Assembly (NCBI GenBank): GCA_007131435.1 | Contig: SLQM01000182.1 | Coordinates: 1 to 27,389 of the forward strand | DNA length: 27,389 nt | Reading direction: 5' to 3' | From: Syntrophomonadaceae bacterium | GTDB lineage: Bacteria > Bacillota > Dethiobacteria > DTU022 | Part shown: one piece after another, positions 1 through 8,491 of the stretch | Position numbering within the stretch: position 1 is the stretch's first letter | How the letters are laid out: each line of letters starts with the position of its first letter | The notes under the pieces: generated by a model | Database searches by the model: none | Seen by the model: the letters and a program-made list of their open reading frames with translations, nothing else | Told to the model about the DNA's origin: nothing | Position numbers and translations under genes: made by a program

Positions 1-3000
1 GCCCGCCAAACCGGTTTTGCCCTGATTGCTTCCGGGTCTATACAGGAAGTGATTGACCTGGGCCTTGTAGCCCACCTGGCCACCCTGAAAACAAGGGTGC
101 CCTTTTTACACTTCTTTGACGGCTTCCGCACTTCACATGAAGTTCAGAAGGTTGAGCTCATCGATTATGAAGATATAAAAAAGCTGGTTGACTGGGATGC
201 AATAAAGGCTTTTCGAGAGCGGGCCCTGAACCCGGAGAGTCCTCACCAGCGCGGAACTGCCCAAAATCCTGATATTTACTTCCAGAACAGGGAAGCGGCA
301 AACCGTTTTTACATTGAAACCCCTGAACAGGTTGAGGCAGTTATGGAACAGGTTTATGAGCTAACAGGACGCCGCTATAGCCTCTTTGATTACAGTGGCG
401 CCCCTGATGCAGAATCGATCATCGTCTGCATGGGTTCTGCCAGCGAGACAGTTGAAGAAACTGTGAACTACCTGGTTGGCCAGGGAGAAAAGGTTGGCCT
501 GATCAAGGTTCGCCTCTACAGGCCATTTTCAAGGCAGCATTTCCTGGCAGCCCTTCCCGCAAGCTGCAAGAAAATTGCCGTCCTGGACAGGACAAAAGAG
601 CCGGGTGCCCTTGGAGAACCTCTCTACCAGGATGTCTGCACCGCCCTGATGGAAGTGCAGCAGACTCCACTGATTATTGGCGGTCGCTACGGCCTGGGGT
701 CGAAAGAGTTCAACCCCTGCATGGCCAAAGCAGTGTTTGATAACCTGAATTCAGATAACCCGAAGAATCACTTTACCGTCGGTATCACTGACGATGTAAC
801 CCACACTTCGCTTGCAGTGCCCGACTGTCTTCAAACATCCCCTGAGGGAACATACAGGGCCAAGTTTTACGGTCTTGGAGCTGACGGAACCGTTGGCGCC
901 AATAAAAACAGCATTATTATTATCGGCAACAACACCGACCAATATGCCCAGGGCTACTTCGTTTATGATTCGAAGAAATCTGGCGGCATAACAGTCTCGC
1001 ACCTGCGTTTTGGCCCCTCCAAAATTCAGTCAACCTACCAGATCGATACGCCTGATTTCGTTGCCTGCCATAACCCGTCATTTGTGACGCGTTACGATGT
1101 CCTTGAAGGAATCATGGATAGCGGCGTGTTCCTCCTTAATTCAGAATGGAACCTGGAGGAGATGGAAGAACACCTTCCTGCTTCCATGAAACAGACCATC
1201 GCCCGCAAGAAGCTAAAGTTTTATAACATTGACGCCTTCCGGATTGCCGGCGAAATCGGCCTGGGCGGCAGGATTAACGTGATCATGCAGGCCGCTTTCT
1301 TCAAACTGTCTGAAGTGATTGAACCTGAACTGGCCTATAAAGAAATCGAAAAAATGATTGAGAAATCTTATGGTAAAAAAGGCAAGGAAATTGTAGAGAA
1401 GAACGTATCGGCCATCTACAAGGCTCTTGAAGCTTTAGAAGAAGTAAAATATCCCGATAGCTGGGCCGATGCCACAACGGGGGGCAAATTTGAACCTGAA
1501 GATGCCCCGCAGTACGTATGCGAAACAATCTACCCGATGATTGAGCTTAAGGGTGACGATTTACCGGTAAGCGCCTTCAACCCTGACGGCACAGTTCCCA
1601 CTGCTACCACGCGCTACGAAAAACGGGGTATCGCTATTAACGTTCCAACCTGGATCCCCGAAAATTGTATCCAGTGTAACCAGTGCTCTTTTGTCTGCCC
1701 GCATGCGGCTATCAGGCCTTATGTAGCAAAACCGGAAGATCTGAAAGATGCACCTGACAGCTTTGTAACTGTAGATGGCAGCGGCAAAGATATCAAGGGG
1801 CTGCAGTACCGGATCCAGGTTACCCCGCTGGACTGCACCGGCTGTGGAAACTGTGTAGATGTTTGCCCGGCCAAAGAAAATGCCCTGGAAATGAAGTCCC
1901 TGGATAGTGTAGTTAATGCTGAGGACACCAACTTCCGTTACGCCGAAAGCCTGCCGGAGCCTGATCTTGATATTGCCGCCCATACTGTGCGAGGCAGCCA
2001 GTACCGCAAGCCGCTATTTGAGTTTTCAGGAGCCTGCGCCGGCTGCGGCGAAACTCCATATGTTAAAGTTATCACCCAGCTTTTCGGCAATAGAATGATT
2101 GTGGCCAACGCCACAGGTTGCTCATCTATCTACGGCGGCAACGCTCCTACCGTACCTTACACACTGGACAGCAGGGGCCGCGGGCCGGCCTGGGCCAGTT
2201 CGCTTTTCGAAGACAATGCCGAATTCGGCTACGGCTTTTCCCTGGCTATCACCCAGCAGAGAGACAGGCTTGTTTCCCAGGTCAAAGAGCTAATGGAAAC
2301 AGGCATCTCGGAACCCTTAAAAACTGCCCTGCAGAAGTGGTTGGAAGTAAAAGACCATGGTGATCCTTCGCTGGCCGCTGCAGATAAAGCCCGCGATTTA
2401 CTGGAAACCGAAAAGGCAAAGACCGAAAATGAAGAACTGCTAAAAGAGATTAAAGAAAGCGCAACCCTGCTGCCTAAACGTTCAATCTGGATCTTCGGCG
2501 GCGACGGGTGGGCATATGATATAGGTTTCGGCGGCCTGGACCACGTTATCTCCACCGGCGCCGATGTCAATATACTGGTGATGGACACAGAGGTTTATTC
2601 CAACACCGGGGGGCAATCGTCCAAGGCAACACCAACAGCTGCGATAGCCAAGTTCGCCGCGGCCGGAAAAGAAATGCGCAAGAAGGATCTTGGATTAATG
2701 GCTGTTACTTACGGTTACGTCTACGTGGCCATGGTTTCCATGGGGGCAAGTAAAAACCAGTTCATGAAAGCGCTGGTCGAAGCTGAAGCTTACCCCGGAC
2801 CTTCAATCATCATAGCCTACTCTCCCTGCATAGCTCACGGCATCGATATGAGCAAGAGCCAGCGGGAAGGAAAACTGGCCGTTGATTCAGGCTACTGGCC
2901 GCTTTACCGCTATAACCCGCTGCTGGCCAAGGAGGGTAAAAATCCGTTCGTTTTAGATTCAGGCGAACCGAAAGAAGACCTGCGAACTTTCATGATGAAC

Positions 3001-3138
3001 GAGGTTCGCTTCCGGGCTTTGACCAAGGAATTCCCCGAGAGGGCCGATCTGCTGTTTGAAAAAGCAGAAAAGGTGGCAAAAGAAAGGCTGGAAATGTACA
3101 GGAACCTGGCTGCAGCACAGGCAGGATCAGAGAGCTAA
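1..3138 (+). CDS. nifJ: Pyruvate:ferredoxin (flavodoxin) oxidoreductase, 5'-truncated by window edge
   Basis: Oxidises pyruvate with CoA to acetyl-CoA and CO2 and passes electrons to ferredoxin; cytoplasmic, thiamine-diphosphate and Fe-S dependent. The reading frame is open from base 1 (ARQTGFALIASGS...), so the GTG at 49 is internal and the true start lies upstream; about 1045 residues are visible of a family length near 1170. Visible signatures in order: two ferredoxin-type 4Fe-4S motifs (CIQCNQCSFVCP, coded near 1668-1700, and CTGCGNCVDVCP, near 1836-1870), the proximal-cluster cysteines CAGCGE (near 2035) and ATGCSS, and the thiamine-diphosphate site GDGWAYDIG with DTEVYSNTGGQSSK near 2500-2625. 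A hairpin terminator follows, so it probably ends its transcript. Recognition is firm; the single-chain form is typical of anaerobic Clostridia and other anaerobes. Confidence 0.96.
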   Translation, partial: ARQTGFALIASGSIQEVIDLGLVAHLATLKTRVPFLHFFDGFRTSHEVQKVELIDYEDIKKLVDWDAIKAFRERALNPESPHQRGTAQNPDIYFQNREAANRFYIETPEQVEAVMEQVYELTGRRYSLFDYSGAPDAESIIVCMGSASETVEETVNYLVGQGEKVGLIKVRLYRPFSRQHFLAALPASCKKIAVLDRTKEPGALGEPLYQDVCTALMEVQQTPLIIGGRYGLGSKEFNPCMAKAVFDNLNSDNPKNHFTVGITDDVTHTSLAVPDCLQTSPEGTYRAKFYGLGADGTVGANKNSIIIIGNNTDQYAQGYFVYDSKKSGGITVSHLRFGPSKIQSTYQIDTPDFVACHNPSFVTRYDVLEGIMDSGVFLLNSEWNLEEMEEHLPASMKQTIARKKLKFYNIDAFRIAGEIGLGGRINVIMQAAFFKLSEVIEPELAYKEIEKMIEKSYGKKGKEIVEKNVSAIYKALEALEEVKYPDSWADATTGGKFEPEDAPQYVCETIYPMIELKGDDLPVSAFNPDGTVPTATTRYEKRGIAINVPTWIPENCIQCNQCSFVCPHAAIRPYVAKPEDLKDAPDSFVTVDGSGKDIKGLQYRIQVTPLDCTGCGNCVDVCPAKENALEMKSLDSVVNAEDTNFRYAESLPEPDLDIAAHTVRGSQYRKPLFEFSGACAGCGETPYVKVITQLFGNRMIVANATGCSSIYGGNAPTVPYTLDSRGRGPAWASSLFEDNAEFGYGFSLAITQQRDRLVSQVKELMETGISEPLKTALQKWLEVKDHGDPSLAAADKARDLLETEKAKTENEELLKEIKESATLLPKRSIWIFGGDGWAYDIGFGGLDHVISTGADVNILVMDTEVYSNTGGQSSKATPTAAIAKFAAAGKEMRKKDLGLMAVTYGYVYVAMVSMGASKNQFMKALVEAEAYPGPSIIIAYSPCIAHGIDMSKSQREGKLAVDSGYWPLYRYNPLLAKEGKNPFVLDSGEPKEDLRTFMMNEVRFRALTKEFPERADLLFEKAEKVAKERLEMYRNLAAAQAGSES

Positions 3139-3189
3139 GGTCTAACAGTTACAAATAAAACTGTATTTATAGGATGATCTATTTAAATG

Positions 3190-3216
3190 GGGGTGCAATA
3201 TAGTCGCACCCCTTTT
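3190..3216 (+). terminator. Rho-independent terminator after nifJ
   Basis: GGGGTGC (3190-3196) pairs with GCACCCC (3206-3212) around a 9-base loop and is followed by TTTT. It lies about 50 bases after the nifJ stop and separates nifJ from the PhoH gene. Confidence 0.8.
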
Positions 3217-3321
3217 ACCTGGAAAAAATAAAGCAGGGCGGATAAAAGCAGGAATTATTATTACTTGTAGCCAAGTTTAATAGCAAAGGTAAATCCACCA
3301 GGAATGGGAGCGTGATAAAAT

Positions 3322-4644
3322 TTGAGGAAAACTTATCTTCTGGATACCAGCGTTCTGCTACAATCGCCTAACGCGGTCCTTGGTTTTCAGGATAACCTGA
3401 TAATACTCCCCGGTTGTGTTCTCGAAGAGCTTGATAATAAAAAGAAGGCGGATGATTATGAAATCCGGGCCAATGCCCGCTGGGTGGCCCGGTTTTTGGA
3501 TCACCTGCGCTCTAAGGGAGAACTTTACAATGGTGTTCCCTTACCTAATGGCGGTGAACTAAGAGTTGAAATGAACCGTTTAGACAAAACTGACCTCCCC
3601 TGTTCCTGGCCCGGTGAAAAACGGGACAACCGCCTGCTGGCAGTAGCAAAAAACCTGCAAAATGACAACCAACCTGTAATCATAATTACCAAGGATGTAT
3701 TCCTGCGAATTAAGGCAGATGTGCTTGGCATAGAGGCCCAGGATTACCGCAATGAGCAGGTTGAATTTGATATAGAGGAGCAATATAAGGGCTGGGAAGA
3801 ACAGCAGGTTAAAGAAGAGCTGTTAGATCAACTGTACCGCTGCAACAGTATTCCCTGGGAAAATGCCGCAAGCCCGGTGAATAAGTTTTACCTCCTTAAG
3901 TCTGAAACCAATACAAAAACAGCCCTTGCCCGCTACAGGGATGGCAGCATGGTTTTGCTTCATGATACAAGGCCTGATTTTTACGGGTTCAAATTAAACC
4001 TCCTGCAAAAATACGCCCGGGATGCGCTGAGGGATGATAATATCCCCATGGTAACCCTGATGGGCGCTACCGGCAGCGGCAAAACCCTTCTGGCCCTTGG
4101 TGTTGGGTTAGAAAAAGTCTTAGATGAAACCAGGTATCGGCGAATGTTAATTTGCCGCCCTAATGTAAGTATGGGTGAAGAAATAGGCTTTTTGCCAGGA
4201 GATGAAAAAGACAAGATAGCCCCTTACATGCGCCCTATATATGACAACCTGGAACAGCTGGTTGATTCTCACCCTGACAGGTATGAAAATGAAAGAGAGT
4301 TGGACGGTAAAGTATCTTACCTTTTTGCCTCCAGAAAAATAGTCAGTGAAGCAATAGCATACCTGCAGGGTCGCTCTATTGTAGGGCAGTATATATTAAT
4401 TGATGAAGCTCAGAATCTTACACCCAAGCAGGCGAAAGGAATTATTACCCGGGCCGGTGAAGGGACAAAAATTGTGCTGGTGGGAGATCCTGAACAAATT
4501 AATAATCCCTTCTTAGATTCGAGAACAAACGGTTTATCATGGGCGGTGGAAAAGATGAAAGATAGTCCTCTGCATGCCCATGTAACGCTTACCGAAACAA
4601 AGCGGTCAAGCCTGGCCATGGAAGCTGCCCGCCTGATGAAGTAA
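3322..4644 (+). CDS. PIN domain - PhoH family ATPase (YlaK-like)
   Basis: A two-domain protein of 440 residues. The N-terminal part (about 1-145) is a PIN nuclease-like domain with acidic residues Asp8 (LLDTSVLL), Glu35-Glu36 (VLEELD), Asp102 (KRDNRLL) and Asp125 (TKDVFL). The C-terminal part (about 225-440) is the PhoH P-loop ATPase with Walker A GATGSGKT (248-255), Walker B ILIDEAQ (358-364) and the family block LVGDPEQINNP. PIN-PhoH proteins are thought to be RNA helicase/ribonucleases, mainly from work on mycobacterial homologues; the substrate here cannot be told. The start is TTG with a purine-rich GGGAG 11 bases upstream. The gene appears monocistronic, between the nifJ terminator and a convergent operon. 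Confidence 0.93.
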   Translation: MRKTYLLDTSVLLQSPNAVLGFQDNLIILPGCVLEELDNKKKADDYEIRANARWVARFLDHLRSKGELYNGVPLPNGGELRVEMNRLDKTDLPCSWPGEKRDNRLLAVAKNLQNDNQPVIIITKDVFLRIKADVLGIEAQDYRNEQVEFDIEEQYKGWEEQQVKEELLDQLYRCNSIPWENAASPVNKFYLLKSETNTKTALARYRDGSMVLLHDTRPDFYGFKLNLLQKYARDALRDDNIPMVTLMGATGSGKTLLALGVGLEKVLDETRYRRMLICRPNVSMGEEIGFLPGDEKDKIAPYMRPIYDNLEQLVDSHPDRYENERELDGKVSYLFASRKIVSEAIAYLQGRSIVGQYILIDEAQNLTPKQAKGIITRAGEGTKIVLVGDPEQINNPFLDSRTNGLSWAVEKMKDSPLHAHVTLTETKRSSLAMEAARLMK

Positions 4645-4646
4645 AA

Positions 4647-4700
4647 AGGTGCCGTGCAATATAATCAGCAGCATGCAGTATTTTTTACATCACGCCACCT
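4647..4700 (-). terminator. Imperfect inverted repeat in convergent gap, probable terminator
   Basis: AGGTGCCGTG (4647-4656) and CACGCCACCT (4691-4700) pair over 10 positions with one mismatch and a 34-base loop. Read on the minus strand the hairpin is followed by TTTTTAC, so it best serves the nitroreductase operon. On the plus strand there is no T-run after it; a T6 run lies in the loop instead. The long loop lowers confidence. Confidence 0.45.
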
Positions 4701-4712
4701 GGCCCTTGTAAC

Positions 4713-5324
4713 TTATAATTCGATTATTATTTCTCCCCGATCAAGGCGCGGCCGGGGAGGGGGGGTTTGTGCCGGGTAGCCTACCGGAAGGACGGCTGCC
4801 ACTTTTAAATCATCAGGCAAATTAAGCTGCTCATGGATCTGGCCGGGATTAATTAACCGCACCCAGCAGCTGCCCAGCCCCAGGGCCTCTGCCATTAACG
4901 CCATATGCTCCACTGCAATACCGAGATCAATATAAGCATCTGAAGGAATTTTAACTTCTTCTGACTTCTCGGGCAGCTTGAATTGATTAATATAGCCCGC
5001 TGCTTCCTCGCTGATCACGTTATTTTGAACCAGTTCATCCATTCTTCTTTCAACCATACTCTTCGTATATGCTTTCTTGTCAAGGCAGCAGACAATAACA
5101 ACAGGCGCTTCTAAAACAAAAGGCTGGATTATGCTGCCGGCGATCTTCCCTTTATCCTCTTTGTTTTTAAGCAAAACAAATCTCCATGGCTGGCGGTTTG
5201 TCCCCGATGGGGCAAGCCTTGCCGCCTCGATGATCTGTTCCAGGTCTTCATCTTTTAGCGGTCTACTCTCGAACTTTCTAATACTGCGCCGGTTCTTTAC
5301 TACCTCCTGGAAACTTTTTGCCAC
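4713..5324 (-). CDS. Nitroreductase family FMN oxidoreductase
   Basis: A 203-residue member of the nitroreductase-like fold, usually homodimeric and FMN-binding, reducing nitro, quinone or related compounds with NAD(P)H. Family marks are the N-terminal RRSIRKF (12-18), APSGTNRQPWRF (38-49) for FMN contact, and GLGSCWVRLINP near the second FMN region, ending in the usual AAVLPVGYPAQ strand. No ferredoxin domain is fused. The start is GTG, 2 bases after the stop of the patatin-like gene, with the ribosome site GGGGGTGA inside that gene's end, so translation is probably coupled. Physiological substrate unknown; in anaerobes many such proteins have flavin-handling or detoxifying roles. Confidence 0.9.
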   Translation of the reverse strand: MAKSFQEVVKNRRSIRKFESRPLKDEDLEQIIEAARLAPSGTNRQPWRFVLLKNKEDKGKIAGSIIQPFVLEAPVVIVCCLDKKAYTKSMVERRMDELVQNNVISEEAAGYINQFKLPEKSEEVKIPSDAYIDLGIAVEHMALMAEALGLGSCWVRLINPGQIHEQLNLPDDLKVAAVLPVGYPAQTPPPRPRLDRGEIIIEL

Positions 5325-5326
5325 AG

Positions 5327-6142
5327 CTATTCACCCCCGCTTTTTTTCTTGCGCTTAGACCACCACTTGGAGACTCGACCAGGCTTTTTCTGAAAATCAA
5401 AGTCCTGGAGAGCTTCTTTCGCAGCATCATAGCCTCTTTCAATCAGTTGATCGACCTTGCTGGTATCATGAAATGGAATATCCCCCAGATCGGGTTCTAT
5501 TAAGGTATCAGTATATTTTTGGGCTGGTAAATCACGTTGGCGACGAATTACATCAAAGGATTGGACCAGTATTTCAAATATCGTATCCGGCTCCTTTTCC
5601 AGTGGGCTCTGGGCGCCAACATTGACTGATATGATATGATCAACGTCTCTATCTTTCATCAGGGCAGCCGGAAGATTATCCAGAAGGCCGCCATCTACCA
5701 GCAAGTATTTATCTTTTTTTACAGGTGTGAAAATGCCCGGGATAGCACAACTTGCCACCACGGCCTCGGCAACTGGCCCTTCATCCATGATTACTTCTTT
5801 GCCGCTTAAAAGGTCAACTGCGTTTACCAAAAGCGGCCGATCAAGTTCGCTGAAGGTAACATTACCTAAATGTTCTTTCAACATTTCAAGGAGCCTGGCT
5901 GAATCAATTAACCCTTTTTTCGGCAAAGAAAATTTCACCAGGCTTTTCCAGGACATGCTTGAAGCTATCTCAACCAGTTCATCTGTGGTCCTGCCGGAGC
6001 AGTATAATGAACCGACAATACTGCCGGCGCTGGTTCCTGCAAGGCAGCATATTTTGGCTTCCTTTTCTTCCAGGTACTGCAGCACTCCGATATGGGCAAT
6101 ACCCCTGGCCGCTCCACCACTTAAAGCAAGTCCGATTTTCAC
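5327..6142 (-). CDS. Patatin-like phospholipase (RssA/YchK type)
   Basis: A 271-residue patatin-fold serine hydrolase, expected to act on acyl ester lipids. The oxyanion stretch SGGAARG is at 8-14, the nucleophile motif GTSAG at 36-40 (Ser38), and the catalytic Asp in VDGG (Asp150), so the Ser-Asp dyad is complete. No signal peptide or membrane segment is seen. The C-terminus is basic (KKPGRVSKWWSKRKKKSGG), which could help it sit on acidic membranes; that is inference. The start is GTG behind AGGGGAGG. It lies between coaX and the nitroreductase on one strand and likely shares their transcript. The small bacterial homologues (YchK/RssA) have no settled physiological substrate. Confidence 0.92.
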   Translation of the reverse strand: MKIGLALSGGAARGIAHIGVLQYLEEKEAKICCLAGTSAGSIVGSLYCSGRTTDELVEIASSMSWKSLVKFSLPKKGLIDSARLLEMLKEHLGNVTFSELDRPLLVNAVDLLSGKEVIMDEGPVAEAVVASCAIPGIFTPVKKDKYLLVDGGLLDNLPAALMKDRDVDHIISVNVGAQSPLEKEPDTIFEILVQSFDVIRRQRDLPAQKYTDTLIEPDLGDIPFHDTSKVDQLIERGYDAAKEALQDFDFQKKPGRVSKWWSKRKKKSGGE

Positions 6143-6178
6143 GCTGGACCAACCTCCCCTTTGTTCAACCAGCTTATA

Positions 6179-6201
6179 AGGTTGAAATTAATCCTCAACC
6201 T
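6179..6201. repeat. Small inverted repeat between coaX and patatin gene
   Basis: AGGTTGA (6179-6185) and TCAACCT (6195-6201) form a 7-bp stem with a 9-base loop. No T-run follows on either strand, so it may be an mRNA processing or stability hairpin rather than a terminator. Confidence 0.4.
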
Positions 6202-6230
6202 GGCGATCAATCTTTAGGCCCCCCTCAATT

Positions 6231-7010
6231 TTACCTGTTAATGTTCATGTTATTAATGATCCGCAAACCTTCAAGTGTTAGTAGTGTATTAACAGTACAT
6301 ATAGTCTCTGATTCCCTGGCAATTAAGGAAGCAAAACCGCCAGTGGCAATAACTTTAGGTTTATTGTTTAACTCCTGCATGATCCTGCTGACAATACCGT
6401 CAACCTGCCCGACAAAACCGAAAACTATACCGGATTGCATACTGGCTATGGTATCTTTCCCGATAACTTTTTCCGGCCTGATTATCTCTACCCGCGGCAG
6501 CTTGGCAGCTTTTTCGAACAGGGCTTCGAGCGAAATGCCAATACCGGGGGCAATAACCCCGCCCAGGTAATCACCCGTTTCTGATAGGGCACAAAAAGTA
6601 GTTGCTGTTCCAAAATCAACAATGATTAATGGGCCACCGTAGAGGTCATAAGCTGCAACTGCATTGACTATTCTGTCGGCACCCACTTCCCGGGGGTTAT
6701 CTGTTACAATATTTAAGCCCGTTTTAATTCCAGGGCTGATGATCAGGGGGTCAATACAAAAATATTTCTTTGCCATCCTTTCAAGGGAATACATTAATGG
6801 CGGCACAACCGAAGATATGGCTATTGACTTAACATCACTTAGCTTCAACCGGCTGTTATGAAGCAGGTTTTTAACCACCATCCCAAGCTCGTCTTCCGTG
6901 CTGTCACGTCGGGTGGCCAGTCTCCAATAAACCAGGATCTTATCTTCTTTATATACGCCCAGCATAATGTGAGTATTACCTACATCAATAGCCAAAAACA
7001 ATTCTATCAC
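6231..7010 (-). CDS. coaX: Type III pantothenate kinase
   Basis: Phosphorylates pantothenate, the first step of coenzyme A synthesis; cytoplasmic, ASKHA fold, typically dimeric and needing a monovalent cation. The 259-residue length is normal. Motifs: N-terminal phosphate loop DVGNTHI (9-15), GADRI (110-114) with the catalytic Asp112, and DFGTATTF (132-139). The start GTG at 7010 has a poor ribosome site (GGGGTG region overlapping the start) and lies only a few bases behind the likely transcription start. In Bacillus coaX lies next to ftsH; here the two have been moved apart by the folate genes, fhs, a peptidase and an amidohydrolase. Confidence 0.95.
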   Translation of the reverse strand: MIELFLAIDVGNTHIMLGVYKEDKILVYWRLATRRDSTEDELGMVVKNLLHNSRLKLSDVKSIAISSVVPPLMYSLERMAKKYFCIDPLIISPGIKTGLNIVTDNPREVGADRIVNAVAAYDLYGGPLIIVDFGTATTFCALSETGDYLGGVIAPGIGISLEALFEKAAKLPRVEIIRPEKVIGKDTIASMQSGIVFGFVGQVDGIVSRIMQELNNKPKVIATGGFASLIARESETICTVNTLLTLEGLRIINNMNINR

Positions 7011-7022
7011 CCCAATATAGCG

Positions 7023-7051
7023 TTTATATTATAATATATGCACTATGGCAA
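7023..7051 (-). promoter_or_regulatory. Sigma-A promoter for the coaX operon
   Basis: On the minus strand TTGCCA (7051-7046), a 17-base spacer and TATAAA (7028-7023). An overlapping TATAAT (7033-7028) is an alternative -10. Either would put the transcript start within about 5-12 bases of the coaX GTG. Confidence 0.6.
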
Positions 7052-7085
7052 ATACACTATAGCAGATTTAATAATTGTAAGCAAT

Positions 7086-7114
7086 TTGACCTTCGACAAA
7101 GGTTGCATTACAAT
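7086..7114 (+). promoter_or_regulatory. Sigma-A promoter for the folate operon
   Basis: TTGACC (7086-7091), exactly 17 bases, then TACAAT (7109-7114), each one or two bases off consensus. A leader of about 38 bases follows, with AGGAGG at 7142-7147 before the ATG at 7159. It is divergent from the coaX promoter. Confidence 0.75.
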
Positions 7115-7158
7115 GCATAGAGTGACATCATGAAAAGCTCGAGGAGGAACCTTAAATA

Positions 7159-8472
7159 ATGCTATTAAAAAAAATTGGGGCTAAGAATTACTTTATTGCG
7201 CTCCTAATTCTTTTGGGAGCAAGCATTGTGATCATAGCCCTTGCTTTTTTACTGACTGCATTTATTCCCGATGCCCCGGGAAGGATACCGTATAGCTACA
7301 ATATTGAATCAAGCTGTCAATTTGAGCCCTGGGAGTTTGAAATCAACAGCTTATCAGTTTCTTTCCCGGAAGGCGGTATCATTGTCAACATCAACAGAAC
7401 AAATAATTACCGCAGCGATTTGCTGCTGGGAAAAGCTTATTTCTATCTTGATGGAAAAGAAATAGATCCCGAAGAAACAGGCGGGCTCTTCACAATCCTG
7501 GAATACAATTATTTCGACCAGTTGAGAGGAGATAATATTTTTATTCCAATTGAAGATCAGCAGCTTCTTGCTTATATTGAAGATGTTGTTGAAAAACAAG
7601 AAGGCATCCCTGACATCTGGAGCGATGTCATCCCCATGAATTTTCATAGAAATGAAGGGCTGGCTTACTTTTACTTCATTTCACCTGACGGAGAGCCAAT
7701 TTTACCACCGGAAGGGAATTACTCTTTTACAACTCTGGCAGGGTCATTCCTGTTATATATATTATTTATTATCATCATGTTTTTAGCCCTCACCATATTT
7801 TCACCGGACCATCGATATTCAAGATACTGGATGCACCTGGGTAAAACTGCTCCCGGCATTTTCAGCCTGGTCCTGGCAGTGATTTCAACAGGCATAATCG
7901 CAGCCGCAAATATTGTTGTTTCCACACTGGACCTTTCTGCCTATTACCTGGCTGTAGGTTATGGAGCTGCTATTATGATTTTAATTATCGCCTACCGTAG
8001 CGGAAAAATAGATTATCTTGATTTTGGCCTTCGCCGTGACAGGCTAAAAAACGGCTATTTACTGGCTTTAATTGCTTCAATCTTATTTATCGGGACAGCA
8101 AGGGGCATACCTTCAGGATACTTTATTGACGGTTATAGCAGTATTATAGCCCTGGCGCTTACCTTTATCTTGATCGCGCTGCCGGCTGAATTGCTCTGGA
8201 GGGGATATATACAGGCAGTCTTAAGCCGCCAGTTTGGTGTAACAAAAGGATTATTATTAATGAGTTTTCTTGTTGCCCTGGTCCATTATACTGGTATAAT
8301 GACAACAGAACCATGGATGGCGGCATATCCGTACACCTACCTGGAAGTTTTAGTCCTCGTTCCCGGAACTGCCGCTATCCTGGGCTATCTCTACCTGCGA
8401 ACCGAAAATATATTAAGCTGTGCTTTAATGCATACATTAATAATCTGGCTGCCAAGTATAATTCTTTACTAG
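7159..8472 (+). CDS. CPBP-fold integral membrane protein with altered protease motif
   Basis: 437 residues. One N-terminal membrane segment (about 11-35) is followed by an apparently extracytoplasmic domain (about 36-190, beta-rich, no motif I recognise), then about eight hydrophobic segments. The C-terminal half looks like the CPBP (Abi, Rce1-like) intramembrane protease family: AELLWRG at 343-349, HYTG with His376, and ALMH with His425. The usual EExxxR is here AExxxR (Ala343, Glu344, Arg348), the usual FxxxH is VxxxH, and the residue four after His425 is not Asn. Catalysis is therefore doubtful. It is the first gene of the folate operon, 19 bases before folE. A role as protease, scaffold or regulator is unresolved. 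Confidence 0.82.
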   Translation: MLLKKIGAKNYFIALLILLGASIVIIALAFLLTAFIPDAPGRIPYSYNIESSCQFEPWEFEINSLSVSFPEGGIIVNINRTNNYRSDLLLGKAYFYLDGKEIDPEETGGLFTILEYNYFDQLRGDNIFIPIEDQQLLAYIEDVVEKQEGIPDIWSDVIPMNFHRNEGLAYFYFISPDGEPILPPEGNYSFTTLAGSFLLYILFIIIMFLALTIFSPDHRYSRYWMHLGKTAPGIFSLVLAVISTGIIAAANIVVSTLDLSAYYLAVGYGAAIMILIIAYRSGKIDYLDFGLRRDRLKNGYLLALIASILFIGTARGIPSGYFIDGYSSIIALALTFILIALPAELLWRGYIQAVLSRQFGVTKGLLLMSFLVALVHYTGIMTTEPWMAAYPYTYLEVLVLVPGTAAILGYLYLRTENILSCALMHTLIIWLPSIILY

Positions 8473-8491
8473 ATGAAAGGCGGAGTAATAG

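Noticed and set aside
5959..6570. Open frame of 203 codons spanning the coaX-patatin gap on the plus strand
   Set aside because: Covers parts of two well-supported minus-strand genes, with no family motif.
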